Below are positions 42,501-52,752 of a DNA stretch of 64,000 nt, piece by piece. Made by a program: the position numbers and the translations under genes. The notes under the pieces are model-generated. The model was not told the DNA's origin. It worked only from the letters and a program-made list of their open reading frames with translations, and did not search any database. The DNA comes from Aphrocallistes beatrix (taxonomy: Eukaryota; Porifera; Hexactinellida; Sceptrulophora; Aphrocallistidae): positions 5,479,925 through 5,543,924 of the forward strand of contig OY725488.1 in the NCBI GenBank assembly GCA_963281255.1, given 5' to 3'. Within the stretch, counting starts at the first letter, position 1; each line of letters starts with the position of its first letter.

Positions 42501-42983
42501 TACACTACCCGGACAAAAGTATTTGTACACTTGATTATTTCACGTGCATTTAATACTAAAATGGGTCTATTCATGAAGATTAAAACTCCGAAACTGTAAG
42601 TGATACAACTAATCGGGTTTCAGATTCGAAATCTTCGCATTCAAATTAGTTATTGTAGGATATTTCTAATCAATTACTAATTCCCAATGTTTTCAAATTA
42701 TCAATCACTGCCACCTTGTGCCACATATGTCCCTTTTTATCACTATACATGATGGTGATGTACTACCTCTTGTGTCACAGGTTGATAATTTTACTCATTG
42801 GGTTGAGCAATTGATTAGAAATATCCTACAATAACTAATTCGAATGCGAAGATTTCGAATCTGAAACCCGATTAGTTGTATCACTTACCGTTTCGGAGTT
42901 TTAATCTTCACAAATAGACCCATTTTAGTATTAAATCAACGTGAGATAATGAAGTGTGCAAATACTTTTGTCTGGGTACTGTA
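42501..42983. mobile_element. 483-bp palindromic Tc1-type MITE
   Basis: TACACTACCCGGACAAAAGT on the left and the inverted TACAGTACCCAGACAAAAGT on the right, bounded by TA. The arms pair through AAAATGGGTCTATT, GATACAACTAATCGGGTTTC and CTAATTCGAATGCG words. The end resembles Tc1 termini (CAGTnnCnnnCAAAAGTAT). A near-identical-length relative lies at 48945-49428, and 43005-43215 is a fragment of the same interior. Confidence 0.8.
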
Positions 42984-43004
42984 TAAATAGAAAAGACCCC
43001 AGGT

Positions 43005-44124
43005 AAAAGTGGCATTAATTCCCAAGTATCAATCAGTGCCACTTTGTACCACAAATGTCACTATTTACCACTATACATTATGGTGATGAATTACCTTGTG
43101 CCACAGGTTGATAATTTTATTTATTGGGTTGAGCAATTTATCCTATAGGAATCATCAACTATTACTAATTCAAATGTGTAGATTTGGAATCTTAAATCAG
43201 ACTCTTAGTATCTCTTCGATTTTAAATACATTTCCCTTTACTATTTCTATGGAAAATAACTTCTCTAAAGTATTATAGTTTTAGACTGAGGGAATAATGT
43301 TTTTTGAAGTGGTTTACTACTACTACTACTTTGTCCCACTTTTTAAGTGACGAAAATTAACCAAAAATCCACTAAAAGTGGCATGATATTTTTTCTACAC
43401 GAGCAATTCTATTGAACACCTCCCGTTTACTTTTTTACATTGGTTCTTAATTATTTAACCTTTTACGATCTTATTTTACGATTTTCCCAATTTTTATTCT
43501 CCAAATTTAGTTTTAAGCCATTTTCAATGGGAAGATTCAAACTTTTCGACACTACTCTAAACCGATGTGTACAAAAATATAATGGGAACCACAATAATTG
43601 TCCTCTTAAAATAAACCAATATATAAATTGGGAGCTGATCCCCTAAGGAATACAAAGGACAAATCGAAAATATCCTATTTTCACTATAATTTGAGATACA
43701 GCATGGGATGAGAACTTTTTGAATGCCCTAAGTATTAGATGTGCCAGTAAAAACAGAGTCAATATGCTATTGTAGAGTTTAGATAGAATGGGAGAAGTCT
43801 GAGTTAAACAAAGTCCCAATTAACCTTTTTTGATGATGCGAAGAGTAGTGTGCGGGAGTAGACTCTACTTTTGTTCACTTACGAAAGTTTGTGCTTATGG
43901 CAACAAAATAAATAGTCCGAGATCATTTTTTAAAACTCCTCTATGACATTTTAATGTTTATGATATACTGAAGTCCTATGATAGAAATAAATTAATATAA
44001 TTAGTTATCCTGTAATACGAGAAATTTATCACAACAAAATTTCAGACAACTTTCTAAAAAACTATGCCAAGTGGCAGGGGCTCCAGTTAACATGCACACA
44101 CAAAATATTGAATTTGTCCTCTGT
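43005..44124. other. intergenic; MITE fragment then unrecognised DNA
   Basis: 43005-43215 repeats the interior of the neighbouring MITE (GTGCCACTTTGTACCAC, CTATACATTATGGTGATGAA, GGTTGATAATTTTA). After that there is only a short (TAC)n run at 43316 and AT-rich sequence without a supported gene. Confidence 0.5.
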
Positions 44125-45309
44125 CTAGGTGTAATAAGGCGCTTCATCCTCGTGGGTACCTGTTCCGTCTTCTAATTTATCATAGGCAGGCGGAAGGGAT
44201 TCTGTTCGTACAAATTCACATAATTCTTTCTCTTGGTTAACGACAGGCAAACGTGGAGTATTTAGGTTGGTTGCAGCAGGCCGAAATGTGCGATTTCTTC
44301 GATTGAACGTGAAGGAAGGCAGTTTCACTGATGTTTCCCTTAGCCTATAATAGCACACAATGATTATGAAAACTGTCACAGCTAGAAATATTACACCAAA
44401 AACAACCGCTACGATAACATAATTCCAAAGGTCTGATCTAAGACATGTCCATGAAAGATCAGTTGACACAGTGAGAGACTGTGCAGGTGGGTTTTGATAT
44501 GGGAGCGCATTATTGCTCTCATACGTAATAGAAAATGGCAAATAATCTATGGAAGTGCTATCAGTATTATCTTGATTCCTTGTGGTATATCTCATCTTTG
44601 GAGTGTCTATGTAGCAGATATTGATGGTCTCATCATCTAGCGTACAACCGCCTCTTGTTATGGAAACATCGACATCATAATCACGGATTGTGGAATCAAG
44701 AGACACGAGGAGCTTAGAGGGAGTCGGATCACTTTCAAAAATAAAGTAGAACCAACCTTCAGATTCTACTGCCGGACTGGCGACACAGCCTGTGGGAGAG
44801 AGGAGGCAGCCCTTGTCGAAATTATAAACATTTTGTGGGTTTGCAAGTGAGCTAGCATTGATCTGTGTAAAACCGTTTAAATCGTAAACAGAGATACCCA
44901 CTGACTGTGGTGCACTTGCCCGGTCGAGAGCTCGCACATACAAACTGACTTCATCTCCAATAGCGACTACTGGCACCCCGTAGTATGACAGCAGATCCGG
45001 ATTGTTTCCTACCTCGAGTGTATTATTAACGAGGATCGGTTCTACAGTTTTTACAAGGTTAATACTACTGGACGTAGTTAAAATGACAGTGATGTTATGT
45101 GTAGGATCAAAGTTGACTATCTCAATGCTGTCACAAGGATTTCCTGGATAATTTATCCGTTTATCGGATCCGAAAACAATTGAGAAGGGTATGGCGTGAT
45201 TGCGAGGATTGATGACAACTTGTAAAATTATGAACACAGTCATCAGGATGGCTGATACAAGCCAAATAAGTGCAACGAAAATAAAAAAGAGGGCTATTCC
45301 TTTGCCCAT
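44125..45309 (-). CDS. unrecognised two-pass membrane protein with PPxY tail
   Basis: 394 residues, single exon, ATG at 45309. A hydrophobic segment at about 4-32 could be an uncleaved anchor. A long extracellular region with NxS/T sites (HNITV, NNTLE, NASSL) and cysteines follows, then a second membrane segment at about 295-319 (WNYVIVAVVFGVIFLAVTVFIIIVC) and a 75-residue basic tail. The tail ends SLPPAYDKLEDG; PPAY (about 373-376) is a PPxY motif able to bind WW domains such as those of NEDD4-type ligases, suggesting regulated endocytosis. With both ends cytosolic it would form a large extracellular loop; alternatively the first segment is a signal peptide. The domain between them has the look of a beta-sandwich (alternating hydrophobics), but I cannot name it. 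Confidence 0.65.
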   Translation of the reverse strand: MGKGIALFFIFVALIWLVSAILMTVFIILQVVINPRNHAIPFSIVFGSDKRINYPGNPCDSIEIVNFDPTHNITVILTTSSSINLVKTVEPILVNNTLEVGNNPDLLSYYGVPVVAIGDEVSLYVRALDRASAPQSVGISVYDLNGFTQINASSLANPQNVYNFDKGCLLSPTGCVASPAVESEGWFYFIFESDPTPSKLLVSLDSTIRDYDVDVSITRGGCTLDDETINICYIDTPKMRYTTRNQDNTDSTSIDYLPFSITYESNNALPYQNPPAQSLTVSTDLSWTCLRSDLWNYVIVAVVFGVIFLAVTVFIIIVCYYRLRETSVKLPSFTFNRRNRTFRPAATNLNTPRLPVVNQEKELCEFVRTESLPPAYDKLEDGTGTHEDEAPYYT

Positions 45310-45695
45310 TAAGATTTGGATTTTATAATACGATATCTATTAGTGGATTATTCTAGGACATTTTAACCTTATTTATACTTTTGTCAAGCTTTGCCTATTA
45401 GAACACGCGCCAATACAAAATGAATTGAATCCTATAGATCTGATTTACCACATTATAATGATGGTCCTTGTTAAGTTCGTAAACCTTACCAATTACAGTA
45501 GATATTGGATATAGTGATAGTGCCGGAGACAGGGAATTTTTGGTCAAATTATCACTATAGTAGGAAGTCAGTTATCCGAACGGGTTGAGACCGAGGGGGT
45601 TCGGATAACTGAAGTTGTTATGTAATTATATAGAAAAGTTGGTCAGTAGTACTAAGTAGTCATAATGATGAATATGGATAAAATACATATTGATC
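45310..45695. other. 5' flank of membrane protein gene, MITE end
   Basis: Contains an inverted pair AGTTATCCGAAC / GTTCGGATAACTGA (about 45573-45615), resembling the ends of the MITE at 18737. Otherwise nothing was recognised. Confidence 0.45.
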
Positions 45696-46716
45696 TACAC
45701 TGCCCTACCAAAAGTATTCGTACACCCCAATAATGCCCATACAAATTGTATAAATCGGGATACCGACAATTCGCACCGCGACAATTCGCATCCGACAATT
45801 CGCACCAACGACAATTCGTACCGCGACAATTCGTACCACGACAATTCGTACCACGACAATTCGTACTACTTTTGATTGGTCAATTTAATTTATTATACGA
45901 GTACATACAAGTATAATGTTATACTATTTTAAAACTAAATACAGTACTTTAATTCGCTCCCAAACAGAAATGATGGGCGACACCCCTTATGAATTCCATC
46001 TTAGTACGATCTTCGTCAAAATCCCATAGATATATCCTCCCTCTAATAGTTTATTCCCTCCTCTCTGAGACTTGATCATCCTAAACGGCTGCTGATTAAG
46101 ATCCTCTGCCATAAGTGAAAAGTTGTTCTCGATGTAAAAATTAAGACTGGAAACAATCTGAATTGTTTCAGGATACTTACGTATCTATTAATATCCATTG
46201 GTTACAACAACAATCCTATTGTATCTTATTTTGTGTTGTAATAACAACAGTTGTGGTGCGAATTGTCGTGGTGCGAATTGTCGGTATCCCGTATAAATCG
46301 TACCTATTTTGGGAGTCAATATTAATAAATCAGTAACAGTTTGACTAAATTTGGCTTAAAATTCATATTCTACACACTCGATTTACTCATTGTATAGTCT
46401 TTCAACTCAATTACTCTATTTCCAACATAAATATTTGAACATTTACTTCATTGTGCCACATACCATAAATTGATGCCACTATATATGATGGCGTTAGTGG
46501 CACTAGGTGTCACGGGTTGAAATATTTTAGCTTTAAAATAGAGTAATTGAGTTGAAAGACTATAAAATGAGTAAATCGAGTGTAGAATTTGAATTTTGAG
46601 GCAAATTTAGTCGAACTATTACTGATTTATTAATATTGACTCCCAAAATAGATACGATTTATACAATTTGTATGGGAATTATTAGGGTGTACGAATACTT
46701 TTGGTAGGGCAGTGTA
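45696..46716. mobile_element. Tc1-type palindromic MITE carrying a nested insertion
   Basis: TACACTGCCCTACCAAAAGT on the left and an exact inverted counterpart on the right. The inner arms match through CCCATACAAATTGTATAAATC and TATTTTGGGAGTCAATATTA. A 534-bp element interrupts the left arm at GTATAAATC. Without it the MITE would be about 480 bp, matching its relatives at 42501 and 48945, with which it shares ATGATGG and GTGTCACGGGTTGA words. Confidence 0.85.
45757..46290. mobile_element. word-array element, word CGACAATTCGCACC, 9-bp duplication
   Basis: Ends GGGATACCGACAATTCG and its inverse. The left side has seven CGACAATTCGYAYC units, the right side two inverted ones. GTATAAATC flanks it exactly on both sides (45748-45756, 46291-46299). 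The intact arm of the host MITE shows the empty site, proving the insertion. A minus-strand frame inside (about 46118-45990) reads FRMIKSQRGGNKLLEGGYIY, which resembles the start of a FLYWCH zinc finger, a domain common in Mutator-like transposons. The rest of that finger is not convincing. A 9-bp duplication plus word-array termini fits FB-NOF/Phantom-type Mutator elements. Confidence 0.85.
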
Positions 46717-46960
46717 TATACGTATCATCAATAGATATAAAATGATGGCAGTGTATATGTTGCAGTCAAAGTGCGTTTTCAGCCAAAACGCGTTTTGGCT
46801 AGTCAGAACGCGTTTGGACTAGAAAGTCAGTCGAAACGCGTTTTGACTGACTTTCTAGTCCAAACGCGTTCTGATTAGCCAAAACGCGTTTTGGCTGAAA
46901 ACGCACTTTGACTGCAACATATATACGTATCATCAATAGATATAAAATGATGGCAGTGTA
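46715..46960. repeat. 168-bp palindrome flanked by 41-bp direct repeats
   Basis: The palindrome (about 46755-46922) runs from ATGTTGCAGTCAAAGTGCG inward through AAACGCGTTTTGGCTAGTCA and mirrors itself, with AAACGCG repeated five or more times. The flanking 41 bp, TATATACGTATCATCAATAG onward to GATGGCAGTGTA, occurs directly repeated at about 46715-46755 and 46920-46960. A duplication of that size is too long for a normal transposase staggered cut. Confidence 0.8.
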
Positions 46961-47221
46961 GTACTTTCAATTCTCAACTCAAGGATGCATTATTTATAAA
47001 TTTAGTATATTTTAGTTTGGTCAACCAAGGGGTTCGGATAACTGAAGTGTTCGGATAACTGACGTTGTACTGATATCCAATATCACTACTATATATACGC
47101 ATATACACATTAATCGAGTTTTAATAGTAAGGATATATGTATATATATATACAAGTATATACATATATCTGTAACGAATTGATAACAAAATATCTTTGAT
47201 TTTCTGACTAAAAACAGTACT

Positions 47222-47954
47222 TGTACAGGGTGACAAATAAGTTCTGTTACCAGCTTGATTGGTTATAAAATTTCTCTTACTCAAACAAACTTAGTTATTA
47301 TGGTGTTTAGATATTGTAATTCGAATATTTTCAATGATGTTAGAAGATTTTTTCGAGTTTAAGACTTAGAACTGTGTTTTGTAGCGTGATTTTTGTGAAA
47401 AAGGGTCCACTGCTTTTAAAATTAATTTTCCAGTCTTCAAATTCTAGGAAAAATTAACTCGCACATTTTCCTCAAACACAAATTTTTAGAAATATAGGAT
47501 ATTCAGATCAGTGCATTTTGAGAACCAGTTTGATCAGACTTTTTTCTGATGTGAAAAATTTTTTGGGTTATTTTGTAAAATGTACCTAATTTGAATTGTG
47601 AATGAATAACTTTTCCTCATATCTGATGATGAATTCATTGGATTTGTGAAAGATTTCCATGGTGATTGAAAAGTATCTGGTGCTAAATCGTCATGGAACC
47701 TCGATTATGAAGACTTTTTTTACAGAAGCATTGGGCCCTGATTCGCGATTTTGGCTGAGTCAGAACACATTTTTTCTTCAAAAAAATTCACCTTACAAAA
47801 CACAGTTCTAAGTATTAGACTCGAAAAATATTTTAACATCACTGAAAATATTCGAATCACAATCTCTAAAGACCATAATAACTAAGAATGTTTGAATAGA
47901 AGAAATTCTATACCTAATCAAGCTTGTAACAGAACTTATTTGTCACCCTGTACA
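47222..47954. mobile_element. 733-bp palindromic element, ends TGTACAGGGTGAC
   Basis: TGTACAGGGTGACAAATAAG on the left is mirrored exactly on the right. Long imperfect arms follow (TTAGTTATTATGGT; GAATATTTTCA; TTTCGAGT; AACTGTGTTTTGTA). TACT lies on both sides (47218-47221, 47955-47958), a possible 4-bp duplication. It is inserted in TA-rich DNA next to a TCTGTAACGAATTGAT fragment of the GC-ended family. Confidence 0.8.
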
Positions 47955-48119
47955 TACTTATAGCTATCTTGTATATGGTATTTAATATCTACGATATGGT
48001 AATTTATCATTCCCCAGAGAATTTATCGAGTATGTCTTAGCACCCTTCATTGAGTAGGCAAGATGAAACAAATTTGTTATTACTTAGTAAATACTAAACA
48101 CGTGGCTATACTTTCTCGC

Positions 48120-48140
48120 ACCCCTAGTTGAGAACCACTG
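48120..48140 (-). mobile_element. solitary hAT-type terminus
   Basis: In reverse, CAGTGGTTCTCAACTAGGGG is a classic hAT terminal inverted repeat. It marks the right end of a hAT element; no opposite end or transposase was found next to it. Confidence 0.6.
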
Positions 48141-48338
48141 TACTAGTACTAGGCAGTAATCCACTGTGCTCATACCAAGTAGGTTAATTGAGATTGTACC
48201 AGATAATTTATAACCATTTCTTCTTGTAATCATAATATTTTATATTAAGTGCATGCATGACTTATTTCTTTCTATTCTATAATCATACATACATACATAC
48301 ATAATACAACATTCAGATTGTTGTAGCACATTCTGGTA

Positions 48339-48851
48339 ATGAGAACGGACGTCAGCTCAAGCCTTTCGTTCTGGAGACGTTCAGACTATAACATTGTTTT
48401 TTCAAACAGAGAAATCCTATCTAACCTTCCCCTTCAAATGTCTCTGTTTTTCAATGTATTTTATTTCCCTCTACACCTTCTACTGCTATTCGGTGCCTAC
48501 CTCATCAAATTCCCTCAATTACCTGACTACTATCAGGTCGTCAGTGTCATCGTGATCATATTATTCTCTCTGTTAGAAATCAGCAGACTCTACTTGGGGT
48601 ACCGCGGAAACCTGGGAGAGCAAGTTCCCCAGCTAACTGGATTTTGTATCCTCACTTGCCTACAAATTATTTGTTGTCTCTATCTCGTTTTAAACCTTGA
48701 TATGGTAGTGCTTCCAGTTGAGATTAGTATCTCGATCCCTCAAATAATGTTTCTCCTGTCTCAGTTAGTATGCGTGTGCTGGGCCCTACGCAAGATGGCG
48801 AAGGCTCAGGAGAAGAGAACGATTTTGGAGCTTATTAGTAAACGAAACTGA
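48339..48851 (+). CDS. TMEM17: TMEM17-like ciliary transition-zone protein
   Basis: 170 residues. LPLQMSLFFNVFYFPLHLL (30-48), LPDYYQVVSVIVIILFSLLE (61-80), SRLYLGYRGNLGEQVPQLTGF (82-102) and ALRKMAKAQEK (149-159) match TMEM17 across the whole protein. Four membrane segments are at about 36-56, 66-86, 101-120 and 128-150. TMEM17 belongs to the MKS/B9 module that forms the diffusion barrier at the ciliary transition zone and controls membrane-protein entry. Length is near the vertebrate protein (198), with a shorter C-tail. It implies a ciliated animal. No intron is visible. Confidence 0.92.
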   Translation: MRTDVSSSLSFWRRSDYNIVFSNREILSNLPLQMSLFFNVFYFPLHLLLLFGAYLIKFPQLPDYYQVVSVIVIILFSLLEISRLYLGYRGNLGEQVPQLTGFCILTCLQIICCLYLVLNLDMVVLPVEISISIPQIMFLLSQLVCVCWALRKMAKAQEKRTILELISKRN

Positions 48852-48944
48852 AAAATTAACCACTTATTTTGAATCCTTATTGATTGTATGAATTAAAACA
48901 CAAATATTATCTTTCCTTTATTTCGAATTCAACAAATTTACATA

Positions 48945-49428
48945 TACACTAAGCGGACAAAGTATTTCAACACTTGATTCTTTCCCATACAAATAATACT
49001 AAAATGGGTCTATTCATGAAGAGGGTTACTTCTAAACGGTATGGGATACAGCTAATCGGATTCCAGATTTGAATAATACACATTCAAATTAGTCACAGGT
49101 TAATTTTTCTAATTAATCATTCATTCCTAACTTTTTGTAACTATTAATCAGTGCCACCTTATGCCACATACATCCATTTTGACCACTATACATGATGGCA
49201 ATGAATCACCATAGGAAATGCTCAGGCTGATAAAATTGTTCATTGAGTTGAGTAATTTATTAGTTATGTACAACTATGACTAATTCGAATGTGTAGATTT
49301 CGAATCTGAAATCAGATTTTTAGTATCTCTTTGAATTTGAACGTATTGCCCTTCATAAAAAAATCCGATTTAGTATTATTTGTATGGGAAAGTATCAAGT
49401 GTTGAAATACTTTTGTCCGCTTAGTGTA
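48945..49428. mobile_element. 484-bp palindromic Tc1-type MITE
   Basis: TACACTAAGCGGACAAAGTA on the left and the inverted TACACTAAGCGGACAAAAGT on the right, so the ends are almost perfect. The interior shares AAAATGGGTCTATTCATGAA and GTGCCACCTTATGCCACAT with 42501-42983. It begins about 95 bp after the TMEM17 stop. Confidence 0.85.
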
Positions 49429-49948
49429 CAACCTTTGTATGTTTGTCTTCACAGTAGCTGCCAGAATTATCTTAGAGCACTAGACGCTCGTTTAGACGTA
49501 TGATTCACAATGTGGTTATTTCTTTCTGTACAAAAAAATATCTCACTTTTCTTTGTGCTCGACTACTCACTTTTCAGTACCCCCTCCCCCCCTTTGGCCA
49601 AGTTAATGGCTATATGGACAGTCTCTGAGAAGTGGAACAGGCAGTTTCTTCGATGATACCCTTACTCAGAGGTTTATCTGTATTGTTTTAAGGAATATGA
49701 AAGTACGAATATGAGTCCATCCATAATAAACACAAAAATTAACAACTTCACCATCACATCACAAATACTCCTGCAACCAAATCTCCATCTAAACATATGA
49801 TTTAGCTTAAAAATTAAAATTATAAATCCAAATGTTAAACCAACAACAACAAAAGCACAATGAAAATCCACACTAATAATAATAATAATAACGTTAGAAA
49901 ATGTTTTCAATTCCAACGTTCATTTATCAAATCAAGGAACTAATCAAG
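49429..49948. other. intergenic, nothing firmly supported
   Basis: A hydrophobic minus-strand frame (49674-49916) lies just beyond the Ig-TIR stop codon but is low-complexity (Ile/Val/Phe-rich) and has no family resemblance. Confidence 0.4.
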
Positions 49949-51727
49949 TCAGTCATCAGCATCGTCCTCATTAACAAAAGCAAGAGGGTTCAATTCCACC
50001 ATTTGATAGTCTCTACGCGTTCTGTTCCTGTCACTCTCACTTCTCCCTGTTAGAAAATTTTCAATCTTATGGAAGTAATCAGAACTCGTCTCCCTCTCAA
50101 TGTAGCGATACCTCATCAGCTCAACCGGGACGATAGCATCTGCTGTCCACTTAATAGGCAGGATGATGTTCCAGTTCTTGCCACTACTCTTCTCTGTCGC
50201 TAGCTCTACCATCTGTCTACAGAAAAAACAATGTCCAAAATTGTCGTTTACAACGAAAATAAATTTCCGGCATTTCTCCAATAGCATTACTGCATTGACA
50301 TAATGGTTTAACCCGATTATATTGCAATCTTCATTCTCTGACCACAAAACACTCGAATCACTGCTTATAGCCTTATCTACTATTTCCCTCTTTACATCTG
50401 CTATCAAATTTGCATCATATTCTTCTGCCATACAAATAAAAATCTCGAATTCGAAATTCCCCTTTGGTTCTTCTCTCCTCCACGCGATATACCAACGGAT
50501 TATCCGATACCTATAAGCATATATTAAAATGCCTGCCACAACGAGCAATATTAACATGGTGAGAACTGGGAGGGCAGTCAGACTGAAAACCCATACATCA
50601 GTCTTAATGTTAAGATTGTCGCCGGTTATTCTTGTCGACTTGCTATTAATTTTTGTTGATGAGATGTTGTTCGAACAGATTTGTGCCACACAACTGTACT
50701 CTCCTCTATCCGATGACTTGAAGGCGTGGATTGTTAGAGAAATCACTTTGGTGCACTTTGGACCTTCCTCTTTTTTCCCAGACTCCGACCACTCTCGAAC
50801 AGTGTACTTATCGTCATTCCTTAGCAATCCATGCGTTGCATTGGCTCCAGGACATATGTCGATTCTACTTCCCATATGCTCTGTTTTCATCCATCCTACC
50901 CGGACGTTCCTTGTGTAAGGCAGCAGTTTACAAATGATGGTAACGTTACCTCCTATTTTATCCTCACTAACTTTATAGACAGGTTGTAACTCTATTAATA
51001 GATTTTCAAAACGTAGATAATCAGAATTTTCTGAAGACAAACACAAACTTCCGTTGTTTATGTTTGCTACAAATACAGTTCTATTTCCGAACTTGTTGCG
51101 ACCAGTGCAGTAATAATCCCCTTCCAACCTAACGAACCATTTGTAAAATATTTCCAGATATAAGTCGCAAATATCATCCTCATCACCGGTGTGAATATTA
51201 CCCAGGATTGAGTCTAGCGCTTTATCATCATCACCTCCATCCTGCGTGGATTTGGGATTATTTATTCTGCTATGGCTAAGCACATCAAAGCGTTCAGTAT
51301 AGTTGAATGGAATGCTCCAAGTTATCTCCAAACTTGGAAAACCGTAAAGCGGACAATAGAGAAGAACAACCTCGCCGTTGAAAGGAGTTATCATAGTTTC
51401 AGTGTTGATTTTCAAAATAGAGGGCGCTTCTTCCATTTGAATATTCAAAGTTCGAAACGTTCCATTCGGGTAGAATAGTCTGTAACACTTATTGTCATCG
51501 GACGTCATGTTAAGTATAGAGAGAGGACATAGGGTAGCATTCAGGTTTTCATATGGAATGAAGTAAAAATCGCATTCCTTTTCCAAGTACCAGCTGCCTC
51601 TGGCAACCAAGATCGTCTCTCCTCCATCACACCAAGTATAGTTCAGGACCTGATCCCGGTTACAGTATTTGGATATGAGATTCGCGGAAAGTAATCTTAT
51701 AAGAAGGATTATGAATAACAAGAGCAT
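49949..51727 (-). CDS. Ig-TIR receptor (IL-1R/sponge IgTIR-like)
   Basis: 592 residues, single exon, ATG at 51727. A signal peptide (about 1-15, LLLFIILLIRLLSA) is followed by an extracellular part with many N-glycosylation sites and two Ig-like domains: C125..W137..C207 (LEGDYYC) and C266..W279..C346 (DRGEYSC). A membrane helix lies at about 379-405 and a cytosolic TIR domain at 425-560 (FEFEIFICMAEEYDANLIADVKREI, SVLWSENEDCNIIG, KFIFVVNDNF, FCRQMVELATEK, YFHKIENFL). Architecture matches IL-1 receptor-type proteins and the IgTIR receptors reported from demosponges. The box-2 loop lacks the usual RDxxPG, so MyD88-type adaptor binding is unproven. Likely role: innate sensing or cell-cell signalling. 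The SMYD gene lies upstream on the same strand, about 1.5 kb away. Confidence 0.87.
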   Translation of the reverse strand: MLLLFIILLIRLLSANLISKYCNRDQVLNYTWCDGGETILVARGSWYLEKECDFYFIPYENLNATLCPLSILNMTSDDNKCYRLFYPNGTFRTLNIQMEEAPSILKINTETMITPFNGEVVLLYCPLYGFPSLEITWSIPFNYTERFDVLSHSRINNPKSTQDGGDDDKALDSILGNIHTGDEDDICDLYLEIFYKWFVRLEGDYYCTGRNKFGNRTVFVANINNGSLCLSSENSDYLRFENLLIELQPVYKVSEDKIGGNVTIICKLLPYTRNVRVGWMKTEHMGSRIDICPGANATHGLLRNDDKYTVREWSESGKKEEGPKCTKVISLTIHAFKSSDRGEYSCVAQICSNNISSTKINSKSTRITGDNLNIKTDVWVFSLTALPVLTMLILLVVAGILIYAYRYRIIRWYIAWRREEPKGNFEFEIFICMAEEYDANLIADVKREIVDKAISSDSSVLWSENEDCNIIGLNHYVNAVMLLEKCRKFIFVVNDNFGHCFFCRQMVELATEKSSGKNWNIILPIKWTADAIVPVELMRYRYIERETSSDYFHKIENFLTGRSESDRNRTRRDYQMVELNPLAFVNEDDADD

Positions 51728-51838
51728 ACTTTTTAATAACGAGTAGGATATAGTAGTGCTAGATTAATTAGAGCTTTAGCAATATATCAAATTTCTTTAT
51801 GTCTTAAGTACCTATGTCTTGATTGCTTGTGTAATATT

Positions 51839-51988
51839 GGGAACCAGTCAACTCGTCCAAAAGTACCAAGTCAACTCGTACCACTACCAAAATGAAATGT
51901 ACGATTCCTATAGCATTTTGGATGAGATATCTGTAAGAACACGAAATACGGATTTTATGTTGACTTGGTACGAGTTGGATGGTATTCA
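51839..51988. mobile_element. 150-bp word-array foldback, word AAGTCAACTCGTACC
   Basis: The left side has CAGTCAACTCGTCC and AAGTCAACTCGTACC; the right side has the inverted TTGACTTGGTACGAGTTGGA. TAATATT flanks it (51832-51838, 51989-51995), a 7-bp duplication; extension is ambiguous because the site is AT-rich. It lies in the promoter side of the Ig-TIR gene, about 110 bp upstream of its ATG. Confidence 0.65.
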
Positions 51989-52752
51989 TAATATTATACG
52001 TGTATTCTCCGTGTGTAATATAATATGAATGAATCTAGTTAAAAAATATCAAAATACACAATTGAAATGCACAATTTTGGAGATTAAAAAAAATGGGCTA
52101 TGAAGTTCGATTTCAACGGACGAAATTCAATCAGTCATAATATCATGCGTATGACTTATTATACTACTATGACATTCCTAATGCAGTTAAGACATCCGTT
52201 CTGTCCTTCAAACTACTCAGGGGTCATTTTTTATCCCAATACATTCGCTACACTGAGTACGCATGGGTCAATTTGTGTCAAGGTTTATATGGGGGGGTTA
52301 ACCCCACGACCCCAAGTATAAAACATGAAATATATACCTTAATTAAAACGTTATGAAATTGCTCCCTACTACAGTCTGCCACATAATTACTTGCACGATA
52401 TTGAATATTATTTTTTCGGGCTCAGGTGTACTTTAGTGCATTAGAATTGACTAGGTTATCATTATGTCAGTAAATTAAAACATTTAATCAATATCTGCAT
52501 GGTTTCCCTTCTTTTGAATTATTTTGGGATCTGACCTAAAGTTCTTGCTTTATTTTTGTCGTTTTTTCTTTCATTAAGTTAGATTTTTGGTTGAAATTTT
52601 GTTCTATTCCCAAGGAAACTAGTGTAAAATGCAGCCAGAGCGTAGAGAGAGAGTAGCTGAACTTTATATCAATTAAAAATAACCCAGAGTCTCATGAGTC
52701 ATTACGATCGAATGCTAACACTTTATACTCAGACGGATTGAAACTTCGGAGA
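51989..52752. other. intergenic, nothing recognised
   Basis: AT-rich; a short GTTAACCCCACGACCCC stretch near 52300 stands out but was not matched. The first half of a Tc1 element could be decayed here beyond recognition. Confidence 0.4.

Noticed and set aside
45690..45875. Frame with repeated SYHDN peptides
   Set aside because: Translation of the CGACAATTCG array. It is not a protein gene.
49674..49916. 80-codon hydrophobic frame downstream of the Ig-TIR gene
   Set aside because: Low-complexity Ile/Val/Phe composition with ATT repeats. Probably the 3' flank.
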